Part shown: piece by piece, positions 46,563-55,500 of the stretch
How the letters are laid out: each line of letters begins with the position of its first letter
Numbering within the stretch: the first letter of the stretch is position 1
Origin: Alphaproteobacteria bacterium
GTDB taxonomy: Bacteria > Pseudomonadota > Alphaproteobacteria > CAAHEQ01 > UBA3637
NCBI GenBank assembly: GCA_015062385.1
Contig: SUUT01000003.1
Span: 1-63,783, forward strand
DNA length: 63,783 nt
Direction of reading: 5' to 3'
Translations under genes and position numbers: made by a program
Notes under the pieces: model-generated
Told to the model about the DNA's origin: nothing
Seen by the model: only the letters and a program-made list of their open reading frames with translations
The model's database searches: none

Positions 46563-49500
46563 ATGTTTAAAGTAAAAATGCAAGACCTTGGCCGAAGTAT
46601 GGTAGAAATGCTGGGCGTATTAGCGATTATCGGGGTATTATCCGTTGCAGGGATAGCAGGATATCGTTATGCGATGGACCGATATATAGCAAACGACGTC
46701 TTACACGAATCAAACATACGGGGCTTTGACGTAACGGCAAACTTTAAAGGAAGACGTCTGCCGGATATAGCAGAAATCGGGGGATACGCAAAATACACGG
46801 GGACAGGTAAACCGATAGGAGTCTATCCGAATCCGGAAGATTTTAGTTGGTCTGAATATGCGGACAAGTGTCCGAGTGAAGACTTGTGTCAAGCATTTGA
46901 CGTAGAAGTCAAGGGGTTAAATAAACGGCAATGTCAGATGATTATGCAGAGCAGTTGGGAATTGCCGGATGCGTACTTGGTATCAACAGGAATAGCAGGG
47001 GATACAAGCGGAGACGGAACGGCCCCGATAGCGAGCGTATCATCAAGCAGACCGATAATGCGAACAGCAAGCAATGCAGATAGCGGGTTGTGTGATGAGT
47101 TTGAGGAGGATGAACAGAACATAGCGATACGGTTCCGGTTTGTCTCAACATTTACGGATTTTACGGATGGAGATTACGAGACCGGTTGGGAAGATGGGAT
47201 AACATCGGATGATACGGACGGTACCGGCGGGGGAAGCAGTACCGGCGGGGGAACAGGGGACGGCACCGGAGGTACAACCGGTGGTGGCGGAACACCGACA
47301 CCGGAAACGCCAATAGATTCGGATCAAAATGATGATCCGGAACCGGTTGTATGTAGTGGGGGCAAAGAAGATAACGGAAACGGTATTTGTGTATGTCCAA
47401 GCGGAACAACAGAATTTAGTGGGGTCTGTAAAACAAATTGCACGGGTGGTAAAGAGTTTGATAGTACGGGAACCTGTGTGTGTCCAAGCGGAACAACAGA
47501 ATATAATAATGAATGTAAAACAAGTTGTACGGGCAATTTTGCGTTTGACAGTGAAGGTAATTGTACAAAGTGTATTTCTAATTATTACGGCAACGATTGT
47601 ACGTCATATTGTACAGAAACATGGAGCAATGGTACGTGTGTGTGTAATGATTCGGATTCGTATTGGGACGGAACGAGTTGTGTGAGTTGCGGAACGAATC
47701 AACAGGTAAACAGTTCAAAAACGGGGTGTGAGTGTGAAACAGGATATTACGGAAGTGGATGTACAACGTATTGTAGCGGAACGAATGCTTCTTGGAATGA
47801 GCTAACATCGGAATGTGGATGTTCCAGTGGTCATTGGGATGGAAATGAATGTGTGATTTGTACAGGAAATATGCAATGGAGTGATACGGAAAAAGAATGT
47901 GTGTGTCAGGATAATTACTTTGGGAGTAGTTGTGCAACTTATTGTAACGAAGAAGAAGCAACATATAATAATGGAAATTGTGAATGTAACACAGAGAATT
48001 CGTATTGGAATGGCAGTAGTTGTACGGTTTGTGATGTGAACGGGGAAGTCAACGGCAACGAAGACGGATGTGTCTGTCGAAACGGATATTCCGGAAACGG
48101 ACAAACGTGTGAGGTATGCGAAACACCGAGACAGACGACAGCAGGGAATACGGGTTGTGAATGCCCCGGTGGAATGGAATATATAGCGAGTACGAATAAA
48201 TGTTACGACAGTGACGGAGGTTATACAGAAAATTATTGCGATGCAGGAGAAATTTGGAATGGGTCAGAGTGTGTACCAAACAGTTGCACAACAACAGCAG
48301 ATTGTCCGGGGACATATTATTGTGACATAGCAAGCAGCACATGTATTAAGGATCCGGCATGTACGGATACGAATACAATATTGGATATAACAAAAGAAAA
48401 ATGTGATAAATGTGAAGATAGATTTTATGTAGAAGCAAGCGGATATTGTACGCATTGTAATAATCAAACAACAATAGAAAATACAACACAGGCAGAATGC
48501 GAAGTTTGTGCAAATCGGATATGGACATCGGATGGTATTTGTACGGTTTGTCCGACAGGGCAAGTTCGTTTGAACACTGGATATTGTGGATGTGTAGATG
48601 GTTTTGTATGGGATACAACAACATTAACCTGCATGGATGTTGTGACGTATTGTACAAATGTAATGAAGAATGCCGGATTTGAAAGTGGGTTTATGGTTGA
48701 AGGAACGATTATTACATATACCGGTAATATGACGATTACTGATACAGTTAATTTATCACCATGCACATTGGAAGTATCCGGACAGATAATAATTGAAGAT
48801 GGAGGCACATTAAGTGTTGATGATATTATCGTAGATAACGGGAATAATGATTCGCCGGCAATTTCTATAGAAGATGGTGGAACGTTAATAGTTCCGGATA
48901 TTTATTATTGTAAAGAAATTAGCAATCAGGGGACAATTAACGGTAATTTACATTGTGTAAGCGGATGTGAATGTGATTGTTCGGCAGATAATACAATTTG
49001 TATGGGAGATACGCCGTATTGCACAAGCGGTATTTGTTCAAAATGTCCAATTGAGACACCACATTATAATGAAACAAGCGGTTGTCAAACCTGTGAAACC
49101 GCCAATACGACTTTGCCATATTGGAATGGTGAAACGCATCAGTGTGAAAATTGTCCGGAAACAACTCCTTTATGGGATTCAACAACAAAAGAATGTATTA
49201 AACAGCCTTGTGAAACGACTGATGACTGTCTAGACACTTATTATTGTGATATGAATGCCAAAGTTTGTGAAAAATTTGTTTGTTCGGCAGCAGATGTTTT
49301 GTATGATATGATTGAATCGGAATGTGAAGTTTGCGAAAATCGGTTTTGGTCAGTATTAATGGGATATTGTGTTTCTTGTGACAATCCTATTGATATTTCT
49401 CCGACAACAAAAGCAGATTGTGAAGAATGTACAAACAGATATTGGACTTCTCAAGCTGAAGGGGCAGATAGTGGTGTTTGTTCTATGTGTCCCAAAGGGC

Positions 49501-52500
49501 AATATCGGGATAGCATGGGGATTTGTGCTTGTCCGAGTAATTTGGTTTGGGATACAACAACACTAACATGTACGGATGTTGAAACTTTCTGTATTAACGG
49601 CATGAAAGCGGCAGGATTTGATGAAGAAAATTATGCTGTATCCGGTGATGTTATTACATATACGGGAAATATGCGTATTGCACAAGATTTACCTCTTTCG
49701 GCCTGTTATTTAAAAGTAGATGGGGAGTTGACTGTTAATGAAGGTGTTATTTTGTCAACAAACATATTACATGTGAACAGTCCGGATAATGTTGCTATCT
49801 TTGTTATCGGAGAATTAACAGCAACGGATATATATTATTGTAAAGAAATTGAAAATAACGGGCAAATTAACGGTACACTTCATTGTGCAGAAGGGTGTAA
49901 TTGTGATTGTTCCGCTGATGAAACTCTTTGTACGGGAGAAACACACTATTGTACTGTTGATGTGTGTTCTCGTTGCCCATTTGAAACACCGGTTTGGAAT
50001 GAAACAATCGGTTTGTGTGAAACCTGTCCGGATAATACGGTTTGGAATGGGGAATCTTGTGTATCTGAAGAAACATTCTGTGCACAAAGGATGCAGATGC
50101 TTGGATACAATTCAGATGATTTTACGGTAGAAGATGATACCATTACCTATGATGGAGATATGATTGTTTTAAGGCATTTAGATATGTATGCCTGTAATTT
50201 GAATGTGACCGGTATGGTTGATATGTCGGAAAATGGTGCCATAAATGTTAAAAATTTAACCGTTCGTTCAGATGAAGAATATGGAATTTTAGTACGAGGT
50301 TCTATTCATGTTTTAGAAAATGTTAATATCGTTGCAGATAAATACGGTGTTTATGTTTTAGATTCGGCAATTATGACTGTTGATGGTGATATATCGGCCT
50401 ATGGTAATGATACCGGTATTTACGTAGATATGGGAGGTACTTTAAATGCTCGGAATATTCACGGAACAGGCGGACAAGGTGTTTATAGCTATTATGGTAA
50501 AGTTGTTTCTTCCGGTACAATCAGTTCCGATGCAGATGGGAATGGTATATATTTTGATACCGGCAGTACTGCAGAAGCCGTTAATATTAATGCACTTGGT
50601 GGATTAGGATTAGGTGTGTATGAGGCAACACTGTCTGTTTCAGAAAATATTGTTGCAACGGGAAATACAGATAAGGGTATTTATATAGGATACTCTGATG
50701 TAACGGTGTTGGGGGTAGTTACCGGTTATGGAAAAGGTGGTTATGGTGTACATATCTTCCGATCATCTGAATTAACAGCACAAGATGTGGTTGGGGAAGG
50801 TACATCATCCGGTATTTATTTGTATGTAGATTCGGTTGTTAATGCAACAACAGTGACGGGTATGGCAACAGGTTCTATTTCTCATGGAATAGAATCATAT
50901 GAATGTTCTATTAATGCGGAATTGGTAACCGGTACAGGGGGAGAGGCCGGTATATGGAAACAGTATCGCTCCGGGGATTGGAATGTTTCAAAAATTGTTG
51001 GAATTGGTGGAATGTATGGTATTGTTGCAACAAATTATACAACATTGACAGCGGATGAAATTGAGGCAAAAGGAGATGAGTATGCTCTTTTGGTTGTGGG
51101 TAGCTCCTCTGTTACTGCAACAGATATGTATTATTGTAAAGCATATTCGCTGGATGCAGGTTATATTTATCAAAGTGGTTCTTCTAGTTATAAGACGGCA
51201 GGAACGGCTATTACCGGAAATATGCATTGTATGAATGGGTGTGCTTGTGCCTGTGAAACAGATAGTACTTGTTCAGAAGAAATGCCGTTATGTGTAGATA
51301 GTGTTTGTACAATTTGTCCTGCTGAAACACCCTATTGGAATGGAACAACTTGTAAGGTGTGTCCGACAGAAACGCCGTATTTAAATGCTGAAACGGCCCA
51401 ATGTGAGATTTGTCCGATGGGGCAGGTATGGAACACAGATGGAGATACCTGCGTTGTAGAGACGTGTTTATCTAGTATGGTAAATGCCGGATATGCTACA
51501 ACAGCATATGTAGTGGAAGGGGATACGATTACATATACCGGTAATATGACGGTTGCGACAGATTTAGACATTTCCGAATGTAATTTAAATGTTGCCGGTG
51601 TTTTAACGATTAATTCGGGAAAAACATTGACGGTTAACAATGTGACGGCTACTTCAACAAATAATCACGGTATATATTTAAATTCCGGTATATTAAATGC
51701 AAGTGGAGATGTTAGTGGTAGTACGACAACAACGAGTACATCATCTTATTACGGTATTTATGTTAAGGGAACAGGAACACTCAGTGCTGAAAATGTAACA
51801 GCTTCCTGTGTCACAAAGACAGGATTAAATATTGATGCTGCTGGTGGTAGTGTTAATGCAAGAGGGGATATAACATCAACCGGAAAAACATATGGATTAA
51901 CAACTGTTGGGACAGTTACAGCACAAAATATAACGGCAACAGGAACAAGTTATGCCGGAATATATGTTAACGGAGCAAGTGCTAAAATAACGGCAACAGG
52001 TAATATCAGTGGAACAAGTACGTCATCATACGGTGTATATGCATATAATGGAGGTATTATAGAAACAGGTGGAAATGTAATCGGTGAGAGTACATCAAAT
52101 CATGGTATTTATATGTCAGATAGTACATCATCCATTCAAGGTTCAACTGTTACAGGAAGCAGTGAAACAGCAAGTGGTATTTATATTAATACGGCAACAA
52201 ATGTGATGGGTGCTTCAAGTAGAATTGAGGGTACAGGCGGAACGTATGGTATTTATACGAAAGGGGATATTGTTTCCGAAGGTAGTATTAACGGTACGGG
52301 GAATACATACGGCATTAATGTTGTTGGTACGAATAGAATTGCGGCCATTGGAAGCATTAAAGCAACAGGCGGAACACATGGTTTATATGTGACAGCCGGT
52401 GGAAGTGTGGAAACGGTAACCGGATCTGTAACGGGAACAGGTTCAACCTATGGTGTGTTTGTAAAAACAAGTGCCGGTAAAATTTCTTCTACAAATGTTT

Positions 52501-55500
52501 ATTACTGTGAAACATATAGTAATGCAGGAACAATCAATGTAACACCAAAATGTGCAAGCGGATGTCACTGTGATTGCTCAACAGATGAAACCGTATGTAC
52601 AGGTAATACACAATATTGTTTGCAAGGTGTGTGTTTAGAATGTTCTGATGATACACAAATTTGGAATGAAGAAGAAGGTCAATGTGTATCATGTCCGGAT
52701 GGGCAAGTGTTTGATTTTGATTACAATGCTTGTATTGTAGATACCTGTCGGTCTAAGTTAGCCGATGCCGGATATACCTCAACAGCGTATGTAGTGAAAG
52801 GAGATACGATTACATATACCGGTAATATGACGGTTGCGACAGATTTAGACATTTCCGAATGTAATTTAAATGTTGCCGGTGTTTTAACGGTTAATTCGGG
52901 AAAAACATTGACGGTTAACAATGTGACGGCTACTTCAACAAATAATCACGGTATATATTTAAATTCCGGTATATTAAATGCAAGTGGAGATGTTAGTGGT
53001 AGTACGACAACAACGAGTACATCATCTTATTACGGTATTTATGTTAAGGGAACAGGAACACTCAGTGCTGAAAATGTAACAGCTTCCTGTGTCACAAAGA
53101 CAGGATTAAATATTGATGCTGCTGGTGGTAGTGTTAATGCAAGAGGGGATATAACATCAACCGGAAAAACATATGGATTAACAACTGTTGGGACAGTTAC
53201 AGCACAAAATATAACGGCAACAGGAACAAGTTATGCCGGAATATATGTTAACGGAGCAAGTGCTAAAATAACGGCAACAGGTAATATCAGTGGAACAAGT
53301 ACGTCATCATACGGTGTATATGCATATAATGGAGGTATTATAGAAACAGGTGGAAATGTAATCGGTGAGAGTACATCAAATCATGGTATTTATATGTCAG
53401 ATAGTACATCATCCATTCAAGGTTCAACTGTTACAGGAAGCAGTGAAACAGCAAGTGGTATTTATATTAATACGGCAACAAATGTGATGGGTGCTTCAAG
53501 TAGAATTGAGGGTACAGGCGGAACGTATGGTATTTATACGAAAGGGGATATTGTTTCCGAAGGTAGTATTAACGGTACGGGGAATACATACGGCATTAAT
53601 GTTGTTGGTACGAATAGAATTGCGGCCATTGGAAGCATTAAAGCAACAGGCGGAACACATGGTTTATATGTGACAGCCGGTGGAAGTGTGGAAACGGTAA
53701 CCGGATCTGTAACGGGAACAGGTTCAACCTATGGTGTGTTTGTAAAAACAAGTGCCGGTAAAATTTCTTCTACAAATGTTTATTACTGTGAAACATATAG
53801 TAATGCAGGAACAATCAATGTAACACCAAAATGTGCAAGCGGATGTCACTGTGATTGCTCAACAGATGAAACCGTATGTACAGGTAATACACAATATTGT
53901 TTGCAAGGTGTGTGTTTAGAATGTTCTGATGATACACAAATTTGGAATGAAGAAGAAGGTCAATGTGTATCATGTCCGGATGGGCAAGTGTTTGATTTTG
54001 ATTACAATGCTTGTATTGTAGATACCTGTCGGTCTAAGTTAGCCGATGCCGGATATACCTCAACAGCGTATGTAGTGAAAGGAGATACGATTACATATAC
54101 CGGTAATATGACGGTTGCGACAGATTTAGACATTTCCGAATGTAATTTAAATGTTGCCGGTGTTTTAACGGTTAATTCGGGAAAAACATTGACGGTTAAC
54201 AATGTGACGGCTACTTCAACAAATAATCACGGTATATATTTAAATTCCGGTATATTAAATGCAAGTGGAGATGTTAGTGGTAGTACGACATACACAGGAA
54301 CATCGTCTTATTGGGGTGTTTATGTGAAAGGTACCGGTTTGCTTAATGCAACTAATTTAACAGTCTCATCTGTGAAAACAGCAGGATTAAATATTGATGC
54401 AACCGGTGGTAGTGTTAATGCAAGAGGGGATATAACGGTAACAGGTGGCACGTATGGTATTTCTACGCTTGGAGCTGTTACAGCACAAAATATAACGGCA
54501 ACAGGAACAAGTACTGCCGGAATATATGTTAATGGAGCAAGTGCTAAAATAACGGCAACAGGTAATATCACTGGAACAAGTACATCATCATACGGTGTAT
54601 ATGCATATAATGGAGGTATTATAGAAACAGGTGGAAATGTAATCGGTAAGAGTACATCAAATCATGGTATTTACACAACCGGTGGAGCATCATCTATTCA
54701 AGGTTCAACTATTACAGGAATCAGTGAAACGGCAAGCGGTATTTATATTAATACGGCAACAAATAGTTTAACAGCTACGCAAGATGTGATTGCTAATGGA
54801 GCAGTTTATGGTATTTACAGTATCGGAGCTGTTAATGGAATCAATATTATTGGAACAGGCGGAACAAATGCCGGTGTTTATATGGGGGGTACAAGCGGTA
54901 AGTTAACAGCAAAAGGTAATGTGACAGGAACAAGTACATCTTTGTATGGTATTTATATCTATAATGGAGCTATTTTAACGGCAGAAAGTGATATAATCGG
55001 TACAAGTATAAATAGTCACGGGATTTATTTAAGTAATTCAACAGCCCAATTAACGGCAAAAGGAACAGTATCGGGAACTAGTGCAACAACATCCGGTATT
55101 TACGTTAATACCGCAACAAATACGCTAACGGGAACAATAGGAGTTATCGGAAAGGGTTTAATCAATGGTATTTATGCTGTGGGGAATATTGTTTCCGAGG
55201 GGAAAGTAGAAGGAACAGGTGATACATACGGTATTCATGTATATGCATCTAATAAAATTACGGCCAATGAAGTGATTGGAAACGGCGGTACTCACGGATT
55301 GTATATAACGGCTGCCGGTACGATTGAATCAACGGGTTCGGTAACCGGAACAGGTTCAGAATATGGGGTATTTGTTAAAGCCGCAACTGGTACAATTACG
55401 TCTGAAAATGTCTATTATTGTAAAACATATAGTAATGCAGGGACAATTAGTGTAATGCCAAAGTGTGCAAGTGGCTGTTCTTGTGCCTGCGAATCCCAAA

